DNA of 64,000 nucleotides from Massospora cicadina (lineage: Eukaryota; Entomophthoromycota; Entomophthoromycetes; Entomophthorales; Entomophthoraceae), in the NCBI GenBank assembly GCA_022478985.1, contig JAKSZP010004227.1, forward strand, positions 51,394-115,393. Direction: 5' to 3'. The position numbers and the translations under genes were made by a program. The notes beneath the pieces were generated by a model. That model did no database searches and was not told the DNA's origin. It saw only the letters and a list, made by a program, of their open reading frames with translations. Below are positions 46,895 to 57,155 of this stretch, in pieces (position 1 is the first letter of the stretch; each line of letters opens with the position of its first letter).

Positions 46895-47735
46895 ATGAGT
46901 TGGAAAAGCCTTTTGATTTCAATTGAAGACATCCACCAAGTACATTATATCCGGTCTATGCTAGATATGGGACTACTCGCTGACCAAATGATATGCGCTT
47001 TGCCCAAAGTTCAGATTTCTGATGATCTAACTCCCGCTGAACTTGATAAAGTTAATTCCTTACTGGAACATATAGTGATAATTTCTCCAAATCTGATACT
47101 AACTATGGGCATATGAAGGGCTGGTGCCACACCATTGATATTGGTGATGCCAATACTATTTGATCCAAGCCTTGTCAGAAATCATAAGTTGAGAAGTTCC
47201 AGATGACGATGGAGATTAAACAGTTACTGGATGCAGCCCTACTGATGCCTTCTCAAAGTCCCTGTTTATCTCCACTATTTCTCATAAAAAAGAATGTTGG
47301 GCATTAGGTAGTTATGGACTACCGCAAGCTATATAACCTCAACAAGAAGGACAGCTACCCAATCCTGAGAATTGATGACACACTGGCTCAACACTCAGGG
47401 TCCTAGTTCTTTTCCGCCATGGACTTGGCTAGCGGATACTGGAAATTAAAACTTTCTCCACAAGTCCAGAAAAAGTGTGCGCTTATCTGAATTTAGGGTC
47501 TTTTCCAACCTACCTGACTACCACAAGGGTTGTGCAAAGAACCCGCATCTTTCCAGTGAGCTAGGGACCACATCTTTCAGGATTTAAAGCTTAGTTGCAT
47601 AATTTTATATCTAGACAATATCACCATCTTCTCCCAAACTTTCAATGAGCACATTTCTCATTTAAAGGAAGTATTCCAATGGTTGCGGGCCTCTTTCATT
47701 TAGCTGAAGATCCTCAATTGTACGTTCTTACAAAA
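46895..47735 (+). pseudogene. E4 linker and reverse transcriptase (broken)
   Basis: Linker 46895-47116, then VVMDYRKLYNLNKKDSYPIL, FFSAMDLASGYWKLKLSPQ, LPQGLCKEPASFQ and active site LYLDNITIF, where YLDD has become YLDN. In-frame stops in at least four places. Confidence 0.88.
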
Positions 47736-47739
47736 GAAG

Positions 47740-48420
47740 TTGGACTTCCTTGGTCACGCCATCTCCTCATATGGGATCCAGACTCTTCAAGATAAGATCA
47801 AGGTGATATCCAAGATGCCTGCTCCCAAAACCCTCCACAATATTTGGGTGTTCTTGAGCATGATGGGGTACTACCATCAATTAATACCCAAATTCCTCAA
47901 CTCAGTGAGCCCCTCATATGACTTTTATCTTAACACCCCTTTCCATTGGAGAGCGGAAAAACAAGCTTATTTTGAAACGCTAAAAAAGCTGCTTACAGCA
48001 ACGGCCTATCCTGCTTAATCCTGACTATAGTAAACCCTTCGTGCTGTTTACTGATGCTTCTGATTACGCATTTGGAGCTATATTGGCTCAATTGGATAAG
48101 AATGGGGTTGATCACCCCGTTTCATATTAGCAAGATGCTTTATAAGGCAGAACGCAACTTTAGCTTCACTGAGAGGTAATGCCTGGCCGTCTTGCTTGCT
48201 GTTATATATTATCACCTTTTTTATCTGGGACCTCATTTAAAGTAACTACTGACTACGCCTCATTGAAGTGGCTACAAAATATGAAGGATCCCTCTGGGCG
48301 GTTGGCACGTTGGGCTTTAAAGCTCCTGCACTATGGTATGACCATTGTACACTGAGCTGAGACGAGCCACATGAATTTCAATGAGTTGACTTGGCTGCCC
48401 ATCTTTTTCAGATAATAGTG
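47740..48420 (+). pseudogene. E4 RT thumb and RNase H (broken)
   Basis: 47740-48018 is the thumb/connection (FLGHAISSYGIQTL). RNase H: FVLFTDASDYAFGAILAQLD, VTTDYASLKWLQNMKDPSGR and LARWALKLLHYGMTIVH. Stops between the blocks. Confidence 0.86.
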
Positions 48421-48589
48421 AAGTAGAGCGGCTAATTGTTTTTCTAATGACCCCTGATTCTTGGGAGGATTAGGAAGAACCAGTCCAGAAGATGCTAGCT
48501 CGACATTTCTATAACACAAAGGTGGATAATGGGAATTTATAAAAGAAAGTTAGGGTGAACTGGGTACCCTACCTCCGACCCTCAGATCG

Positions 48590-49620
48590 AGTACCTGTCA
48601 TTATGGATTCTCATACCCTCCTATGGCATAGTGGAGTGCGGAAAACCTATGAGTTGTAAAAGAACGCTACTATTTGGAGGGTATCATGGAGACCATTGTC
48701 AAAGTCTTGGATGTTGTCTAACATGCAAAAAGCAATCCAGCTTCAAACCCAAGTATCAACATCAACCTACCACCCCTCAACAGCCTTTCCACACAATAAG
48801 TCTCGATGTCGTTGGCCCTCTACCCCAAACTATGGGTGGATATAATAGAGGTTGGGATTGATCACTTTACCAAATAGGTCAAAGCAGTGGGTATCTCAGC
48901 TCAAATGGCAAAAGCCACTGCCACTTTCCTCCACTAGTATATCTTTCCCTAACACGGTTGCTCCCAAGTTTTACTCTGTGATAATGGTAAAAACATTACC
49001 TCCGGAGTGTAGGGCTCTCGTGACTTCCATGGGGATGTAACAGCTCTTTTCTGCCCCCTACAACCTTCAACCAATGGTACCGTGGAAAGAGCCAATGGGA
49101 CCTTGGTTTCTATATAATAGAAAATGGCCACTTCTGACCCTCTTCACTGGGATTAGTACTTTTCAGAGCCCTCGTGGCCTACCATGTTAGTTACTAATGG
49201 ATCCTTAAGATGTCTCCTTTCCATGTGTTGTATGGATGGGAACCTGGGGTGCCAGCATTATTAGATAAAGACATATTCACTGATAGGACTGACCTGGAGC
49301 AATCCCTGAAGAAGTTGGCTCAGCACGTCATTTATCTATAATCAGAGGCGATGACCAACTTGGCAAAAACTGTCACAAAAGAGATTCAAGCTACTAAATT
49401 GCTATGGGCTCCTCTTCCTTCCAAGTATCAGACTTGGTGCTTTACTAACACAACGGTATCACCCCTAGAAGAGATAAACTCTTGTCTATTTGGGAAGCCC
49501 TTTTGTAGTTACTTACAAGAGATGAGAGGAGTACTCCATCAACTCCCTTTGCTACCAGAGTTACCATCCATCGTGTACATGGCCACTTCCTACGGCCCTA
49601 TTCACCCCCAACATTCTTGA
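48590..49620 (+). pseudogene. E4 integrase (broken)
   Basis: Zinc region LLWHSGVRKTYELLK with a later C..C pair (TCKKQ). Core: FHTISLDVVGPLPQTMGGY (first Asp), then a degraded second block (VAPKFYSVIMVKT in place of ...LCDNGKN) and a broken Glu block. The 49351-49620 frame is the C-terminal region. No chromodomain. Confidence 0.83.
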
Positions 49621-49629
49621 GGGGGGTGA

Positions 49630-50399
49630 TGTTGGATATTTTCCCTCCAAGCTTTAAGTTAAGAATGTAGCGGGTCAAAACTGGCCAAAAAGAGGAAATG
49701 TCAATAATTTACTGACCTTTTGTATTACTAATATTGATTTAAATTCTATTAATGATTTCATTGGCCAAAAGGCCCTGGACGTTTCTCAATGGAACCCCAA
49801 GAATTTGGGGTAACACTATTTCAAATACCTTGCAGGCAAATACCATATATTCAAGCAGTCAAATTACTCCAACTAAGCGGTGGACTCTGGAGCGTCCATT
49901 GGATGAATCTCCCCCATCCACTACTAGTCCCATTCAAGCACCTACGCGTGGACCACCCACATTTATAGGCGTGGCGGGGGTCCCCCAAGGTGCAATATTT
50001 TTATCTAACAGGGATTGGCTAAAATTTATTAAGTCATTACCCCACGGTTATGCCTAGCCAAATAATATATCCTTATCTATTGATCAGCCTAAGGGAAGCA
50101 AGTTTTCTGAGCTTTAATAGTTTGAATTTTGTTGTTTCCTTATTTGGAATGTGACAAAGTCTTCCGAATTACATAGAATTCCCTTCTTCCCTCAATTCAG
50201 TTTAAGGATAGATTGGTCATATATCAAGAGGGTTTATTTTTATATATTCCCCCGCTACACTTAATGAAAACATAGAAAATCCTAACTTGCTAAATTTTTT
50301 AATTTATTTATTTTACTATATTAGTTGTATAAAACCCTGATTGTTGAATTTAAGTAAATCAATCACCCAGTGAGCATCACCTGAGGCCAAAATACAACA
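49630..50399 (+). repeat. E4 3' LTR
   Basis: 770 bp, TGTTGGATATTTTCCC to AATACAACA, preceded by polypurine tract GAGGGGGGTGA. Confidence 0.9.
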
Positions 50400-50404
50400 C
50401 TTGT

Positions 50405-51264
50405 GGTTAGACCCCATTTGGCCCTTGCAATTCTTTGAAACCAAAGGTATGGAAGTGAAGGAAGCTTTCAATTTCAAAAGGATGCTCAAGTTTTCTGGGC
50501 AGGTATTTATAGTGGTCAGTGTGGGTGAAACAATGACAGTCAAATGACTTGCCCCCTCTCCGGTTTGGGTGGGGGAATCACCACAAAGATTTTCAATCAG
50601 ATGTGCGAAATTAACGTGGTAATCCTGCTATATAAGAGTGTTTCTTTTGGGAGGATCAATTTTGGAAAAAATAAAGAGTTACTAGGTCAGATACTGTAAA
50701 AGCCTGGGCTCAAGCACAAAATCATTTAAATATTGCCCTAAGGGGAGCCCACTTGCCAAATAGTAAAAAAAATCATAGAAGGTTTAAAAGAAGCAACGTC
50801 AGGATGACGTGCTTCCAAAAACTTGTCCAAACCTTTCACTGACTTTCAATGATGCGGCTGTGCATGGAACACAGTAGACACCCAATCAGCTGCACTAGTG
50901 ATAAGTGACACAGTAAATCAACCCTTAAAACTATGGATGAGAATTTTATAGATTTTCAAGATAGAGGCTTCTGAAGCTATGTATCTATAGCCAACTGATT
51001 TAAAACTATACTTCTGGGGTAGGTCTCTAAATGCCAGCAGGATCTCAAAAGGTTTTAATTCACCAGGAACAAACAGGAAGGGTAGGGACTACATTTGGCT
51101 GTGCCAAGAAGAATTTTAAGCTAAACCAACAGTAAACCGTTTGAAAATGATGTGGTAAGCAGCATACTGACCATGACAAATGGCCTGCGCACCTAGATGA
51201 CGCTCAGAGAGAGCCCTGCATGGATAATTTGGTTGAGCATATAATAAAAGGCTTGGTTGACTAA
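50405..51264 (-). pseudogene. E3 leader and gag, outer part
   Basis: Resumes E3 after E4. Heavily degraded. Minus-strand sequence next to the LTR reads TTAGTCAACCAAGCC, where E1 has TCAGTTGACCAACCCC, so the post-LTR site is partly conserved between E1 and E3. Gag assignment is by position. Confidence 0.5.
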
Positions 51265-52810
51265 AATCAAGAGATTGTCTGTATCTTCTTCATTCTCAGA
51301 GAGGTGGTGGGAAATTCACCACCACACTAACAGGGGAAAACCTGCTAGCAACACATGGAAGTGGGACCCACGGAGGGGGCAACCCCAAAAGAGCATAGGA
51401 TGAGTGTGTGAGTTTTAGTATAAATGACAAGATTAACCAGAAAGGTATGGACTTGGTTGGACCCCAGAGAGGAGTTCATTATCAAGTGCAGCTCAGAATT
51501 CAGGATTTTTAGGCTCTCTATCTGCAGAGGACTTGGATTTCCCAGAGGGGAAGGAGAGTCAGAATACAATATAGATTATCCAAAATGACCAAAGGAGATT
51601 GAGACCTCCTCAGATAGGTCTAAACACTGTTACCCCAAGGGATCATCTGATAAAATGTAAAATAATGATATTTCTATTTATACAAGTCGACCAACAAAAA
51701 AGGTTTGTCTTGGAAAATCACCAATAAACACTTTATTGGAATCCTCATTCATTGAGTGAGGTACTGCTCCCAAATAAGCCAATAAACAAAGATTACCATC
51801 AGCCGTGGTACTGTAGCTTGAGTAAGCTCAAGCTCAAGTAGTTGACTGTAGCTAAATCCTCTCAGATTTTGTAATTTTGTAAATTGAACAGGCCTTAAAA
51901 CCCCATTCACCAATTAATTGTAGTAACCCGTCATAATTCTAACTAAATAGTGCGTTTTAACGCTGGGATATAAAGCTCCTATGAATATCAAGAACATCCC
52001 CAGAACCAAACTTGACATACCTTTTTTCAACCAACGTTAATCCATGGTGTGCTTCAGGTCAGGCAGGCCACCAATGTAACGGATCAGGTGCCTCCTGATC
52101 CATACATTGTTTTGGATCAAGTGGTGTTCGATCCAAGTGTGGCCCTGATTCAATGGGCATTGAACACAGTAAGTTCAGAGCTGGGAAAATTCTCCATCCC
52201 AAACCTGAATCACATCAGCAGAGTGATGACAAGTTTACGCACGGCGTAGATGGTGATCTGGTGGGATGGGGAAACTTCACTAACATTGTGGTGGTTGGGG
52301 CAAAAAAGAGCTTAATGAAAAGAAAGTCTTATTCCATATTAGCAGTGCACTATTTAGGGGAGGACGTCACAGCCCTGTAGGGCAGTTGCGTCTTCTATGA
52401 TGAAAAAGGAATTTGAATAAAGAATATTTTCTCGCTAAAAATAACAATTTTAATTAAAAGAATTATAAGAGGATTAGATCAAAACTATGAGCTCAACCAG
52501 TGAGATCAGTGTGGCGTTGGTGTTGTTCTCAGCCCTTTCCTGGTCCCAGATGCTGCTGTTGATGTGCAGTGTCATGGTAACAGTGGTATGAGAGTATGTG
52601 GAAATGATGAGACATGGCGGTCAGGTTTGGGGATGGGCCTCTGCAGGTCTGTAACTAGCATGGTCAGTAACTAGGCTCTTACTGCCCAATTCATTCATTG
52701 CATACTGGCGTAAACCTGCCCATTACAAAAAAATTTGGTTCTCTTGGCCTCATCACGCCCATACTTCTCATTGTAATCAGTCCCATCTATGATGTCATTC
52801 AACCATGAAA
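51265..52810 (-). repeat. E3 5' LTR with a 653-bp insertion
   Basis: Partner of 38695-39581. The repeat is collinear except for 52075-52727, which is absent from the 3' LTR. The inner edge (about 51265) is degenerate. Confidence 0.88.
52075..52727. mobile_element. Probable solo LTR inside the E3 5' LTR
   Basis: A 653-bp insertion, proven by comparison with the uninterrupted 3' LTR (GGCCACCAACTTGG). It begins TGTAACGG and ends CATTACA, so TG...CA with short inverted ends. The flanks ACCAA and AAAAA could be a decayed 5-bp duplication. No polymerase gene. It starts with two GATC-rich near-palindromes, GGATCAGG/CCTGATCC and GGATC...GATCC. No internal region is present, hence solo LTR; a small DNA transposon is the alternative. 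Confidence 0.65.
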
Positions 52811-53750
52811 GCAGAGTAAATGCTCTGCATCTGTGGTCACACTTCCAAGAGGGGTCTCCCTGCTTTCTTTTACACTCAAGAATTCATTGACATGTTATTA
52901 CAACTACTCGGTACCCCACCATCCAAATTACCATTGCTTGTGTTGACTATCTTATTATTCTGGACATAGCTTAACCTTTGGACACCTAGAAGGCCATTTA
53001 AAGGTATGGTCAACATTCTCTATACAGCCCAGAGTTCGCGCTCATGTATGGAAATTCTTGAAGTGGGTATATTGCACTACTGAATGTTCTAATGCCTCTC
53101 AATTGCCATGTGCAGTATGTTTTATCCATGGGTTTTTAATCCACTGTATGTAAGAATGTTCGCCATCTCAGGAGATATGGATTAAAGAATTAATTTCTTT
53201 CACAGGTTACAAAGCAGGCATTTAGCCTGTCTAAAAACATCATTGCTTTTACCACGAATTTACCATTCCTCCATCTTTTCATGCTTAAATTGTAGCAATT
53301 GCATTATGGATGTTACATACCATCATATTGGATGACTTTTCAGGCACTGCTTCCACCCTTTGTGAATCTGTCTGTTGCTTCTGCTCCCACCTTGTTGACC
53401 ACTTTTAAATCTTGGTTGTTTGGCTCCATACCACCATGGCAAAACTTTTTTGAATTCCTCATGGTTCCCCATGTAATTCCTAGTTATGGACCCTTTCCTT
53501 CATTTGTGTTTTGTACTGGAGTATGACTTCCTTGAAACTACCCCTCTTTCTAATACTGGCGGTCCTTCTAGCAACAAAATTTAGCTCTGACTCCTCTGGG
53601 GTGCCTTTTCATATGTTTTTATGTTTCTTCCTTATTTTAACCAGTAGGTCCTTCCCCTGGTTGTCCTTCCCTAGTATAAAATTAAAATTAAAATATTATA
53701 TCGTATTATATCATAATAAAATAAAATAAAGAAAAATTATCAAAATAAAA
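52811..53750 (+). pseudogene. LINE2 ORF2 C-terminus and 3' UTR
   Basis: Continues LINE2 after E3. 53299-53526 and overlapping frames match the SIALWRIHNIVLDALF region of LINE1 (AIALWMLHTIILDDFSG here). The 3' UTR holds GGTCCTTCCCCTGGTTGTCC (53647-53666) and the AT tail. Confidence 0.83.
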
Positions 53751-53754
53751 TAGG

Positions 53755-55570
53755 ATATCTAAACATAACGCTCTGCAAGAAAAATGACAATAAACTTGAA
53801 CAAAGATAAAACAGACCAGGTGAAAAAGCTTTAAACTGTTAACTGGCCATGGCGAAGATGAAGGGTGAGGAAGCCACTTCCTCAGCAATATCTTCTTACT
53901 CCTATAATAAAGTGCAGGCCAAATCTGAGATAAAGGGCATAGGGGTACCAGATGTATGGGTTCCAATATCTTTTTTTAGTACTAGATGGTTGGGTTCCAA
54001 TATCTTCTTAGAAGGGAATTTAAAAGAACAGACGCATGTGAAAAAGGCCACCAATATACTCTGCAAAAATATGTTTTGCTTAAAGATGGGCGTCTGGAAG
54101 TTTAACAAAGGCGGAGACGTTGGTACATGTGATTTTTAGTTTGGGTTCTTTCCACTTCTATAATATTTTGGATTGTTTCACAGACGTTTTGGTGCATTTT
54201 AAGAAGACTGTAGTTACCTAAAGGGTTAAGGATATCTAGAATACAGAAGTGAAGCTAGATGCTTTGCTAGCATGTTGAAAGACTTATCTGTAGCATTGTG
54301 GAGGTAACAATAATCAGTTAAAGCAGCCGCTTCAACAATAAGATAATGATGCTTCAGAATGGCTTGTCATTTATGAATGGGGCATAAAAAAGAGGGTAGA
54401 ATTGGGCGTTGTTACTAGTATTTGAAATTTTCAAAATGGAGAATGGGAGTTTTAATGTGGTCCCTAATTTTGAACCTCAGCTATAAGGCCCAGGGACTAT
54501 AATGAGATTGAATCAGGGAATTGACATAAGTTAAGTCTTATCAATAAAATTTGAAGATACTTGGGATTGAATGGTGGTCCAAAACTCCTCTTGATTATTT
54601 ATAAAATTCCTGATGTCTGAGGCCTGTTGAGGATATTAGAGGAAGAGATTTAAGGGTGCTGTCCTGAATACTGAGCAGATAAGGAGGCTCTCAGCAAGGT
54701 AAACTAAGTATTTTCCATTGGAGTGGATCTAGAGATAGAGCTGGCATCAGAAGCATTTTTGGCGGTATTCCAACAAGTCTTTTTGGTGTGATTTGAACTT
54801 AAACTTATAAGGAAATTTGACATCCATTGTTAACGCGCGCCTGGAAGAAAATGGTCAGGTGTGTTTTCAATTTAGAAATGCATTGTATTCTTTATTTTCT
54901 GTGTGTTAAGGGGTGACAGTAGCAGTATCATTGGGATCCATGAGGAGCTCAGAAAATCTAGTATCAGTGAAGTGGAGGATGCTTGAGCCATAGACTAAAA
55001 ACCTAATACTAGATCCTCATACAACACCAAACTCTGGAGGTAGATAAAAGTTTAAAAAAGTCGCCACCATAATGGTGTCAGTGGGTTGCCAATTATGAGT
55101 CATAAGGATCATAGTATTTTTATAAATTTGGTTTCTGTCTATGCGGCAGTATCCTCCTAAGATTGGAAATTATTATTAAAAGATCCCTCAAAACAACATA
55201 AATTAATTAAGCCAGCTGGCGCAAAAGTGGCAGTGGTGAGGTTAATTATTGCTTTGTCAGCATATAGAATAAGTCTCCCATAGTCAAAAATAAGGCAAAA
55301 TAAATTTTTATTTGAGGAAGGGCAAGGGGGTGGGTGAAAATTGTGTGTATTTGCACTAGCTGGAGTGCTAAGCACCCTGGAGGGACTTAATGGAAGTTTG
55401 GGGTTTGTAGACTAGTTGAACTAGTATGAACCAGTTTATCTTTTAGGTGTGAAAAGATAAGGGGTTGTGCACTGCTGCTCTAGTATGGGGCAGCAGGCGA
55501 TGGAACTGATGATATAGGCGGTGGCCATTGTTTTGGAAGAATGTCTTGTTTTAAGTAATCTATAATAAAA
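53755..55570 (-). mobile_element. Retroposon copy B (protein-only, decayed)
   Basis: Minus-strand relative of copies A and C. The start region reads SSVPSPAAPY (C: SLALPPATPV). An RRM segment has FDYGRLILYADKAI and FAPAGLINL. The 3' end, CCATGG...CACCTGGT, matches A and C, but the terminal TGTCCGTCC tail is absent and LINE2 sequence abuts instead. Heavily mutated; edges approximate. Confidence 0.72.
53973..53990 (-). mobile_element. Micro-insertion 3 in retroposon B
   Basis: 18 bp, minus strand ACCATCTAGTACTAAAAA, flanked by a perfect 16-bp duplication TGGGTTCCAATATCTT (53957-53972 and 53991-54006). Confidence 0.93.
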
Positions 55571-57138
55571 TTCTCAATCATAAAACTGATTGAAAAGATA
55601 CTACAGCTTCTTCAATTTATAATCATATTGTATATACTATAATGCTAAACTTAAACTAGCGTGGTCAATATAAAACGCCTAGCTTTTTTAGAGGGGATTC
55701 TTCTTCCAACTATGGTTATATGACTACATCTAACATTAAGCCGCGCCTCAAATTCATGGTAGAATAAATTATATTTTGTAAAGATATCAAAGCATTATAT
55801 TAATTAGTGACATTGAATTTAAATATGGTGTCATTGTTTATAAGTATTGCGCATACTGTTAACATAATTTGCCTTAAAAAATAATGATTAAAAAATATGA
55901 TATTGTACTTATCATAAAAGTGAGAAATTGGCTTTATGAATTTTACTCATAGTATAAAATAAAAAATTTAGCTGTGCTTTTTAAACGGTGAATCTCTTGC
56001 TATGCTTTAGGCTCTTTTCCTCCCTCATGAGATTTCTTCACCCCTTCTGGTAATTGAGACAAGCGAGGACTATCAATATAAAAATACATGTTAAGTAAAT
56101 TTTAAAAATCGTGAGGTTACTCTGACTACACCAAAAGCTTCTAATAATGATTTCAAATAAAAAAATTAAAGAAATTTTAGATCTGCTATAGACACTTTCA
56201 TCTATTGGGAAGCTTCCATTGATGTTAATTTATCATGAGCTAGTTATTATTTTTAATCTTGTTTTAAGGTTTTCTGAAACATGAAAGGTCATTGAAGATT
56301 GTCTCAAGTGCCCCTAAACATATTCTACGTCATTTAATTCCCTTTAAGCTATATTTTTAGAACCATCACTAAATAAAATAACATACTTTTAACCTAATTA
56401 GTTTTTTGTTAGCTTTATGTTAACTAAAATTACTTAGTAAGTACATATATATGATTTTAGAATTAATTAAAGCCCTACCATTGTTACCAGTGTCCCTACA
56501 CCTCTATAACAGGATGATGACAGCTGATTATAAGTCTTATTTTTATAGGAGAAACAGACAAAAAGTCATAATATTGTGTAGTATCTTTTAAGTAAAGACA
56601 GCTAAGTTTTAGTGGCGTGTAAATGTTAGTGATTATTAAACATTGGAGGTATTATAATATTTGTGGAATTTCTAAAGAGCTAATTAATGCCTTTTACAGC
56701 TGATTAGCTAAAACAACATATCTTCTACATTATTCTTCTCAATATGCACATATAACTATCTAATTGTAAGTATTAGTTTCTTTACAAATATCATTGTGAG
56801 GAGTAATCACTCATAAAAGAATGTAATGTGATCCCTGAAAAATTACAAAATTTGGCGTAAAATCTGCCCTTCAAGGGAATAAGTTTAGGTTTCACAGCCT
56901 AATATGACTGAGAATCTTTATTTAAGAAGATTTATAAATAAGAATTGGTTTGATCAAATTAGGCTCTAAGTAGATCACACCATAGCATCTAATCTTGAAT
57001 ATAAAATTTTTACTCAGTAAAAGTAACTAGGTACAAGGTCTGGAGTCCAAATACAATTTGGATTGTCATAAACAGCCTGAGACATTCTATGAAAATGCTC
57101 TAATCTATGATGTGATAATGTTTATTTAATCATTATAA
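55571..57138. other. AT-rich intergenic DNA
   Basis: No gene, RNA or repeat recognised. Many stops in all frames. Confidence 0.6.
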
Positions 57139-57155
57139 CTGCCTCAGAAATATTC

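Larger units (their letters stand above)
43870..50399 (+). mobile_element. E4: gypsy element nested in E3
   Basis: LTRs at 43870-44637 and 49630-50399 (TGT...ACA). Target duplication CTTGG (43865-43869) and CTTGT (50400-50404), one mismatch. Primer site TGGTGCTCACTACAGGGGG at 44640, identical to that of E2; polypurine tract GAGGGGGGTGA before 49630. Full gag, protease, RT, RNase H and integrase, no chromodomain. It lies opposite in sense to its host E3. It is a sister of E5. Confidence 0.92.
38695..52810 (-). mobile_element. E3: chromodomain gypsy element, inserted in LINE2 and split by E4
   Basis: A minus-strand relative of E1. The 5' LTR is at 51265-52810 (enlarged by a 653-bp insert) and the 3' LTR at 38695-39581. 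The perfect target duplication GCAGA is at 38690-38694 and 52811-52815. The internal region is interrupted by E4 (43870-50399). Order on the minus strand: gag, protease, RT, RNase H, integrase, chromodomain. LINE2 coding sequence continues across it (MWSA before, then a GSPCFLL block after, as in LINE1). All domains are broken. Confidence 0.93.
34341..53750 (+). mobile_element. LINE2, split by E3
   Basis: Occupies 34341-38694 and 52811-about 53750, with E3 between. ORF1 has a CCHC knuckle, and ORF2 has endonuclease, RT (FVDD) and a C-terminal domain completed right of E3. The 3' UTR ends GGTCCTTCCCCTGGTTGTCC and an (AAATT)-rich tail. It lies head to tail after LINE1 and is diverged from it. 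The exact 5' edge and any target duplication are unresolved. Confidence 0.85.

Noticed and set aside
52049..52380. Open frames over the solo LTR
   Set aside because: They cross the insertion edge and show no domain.
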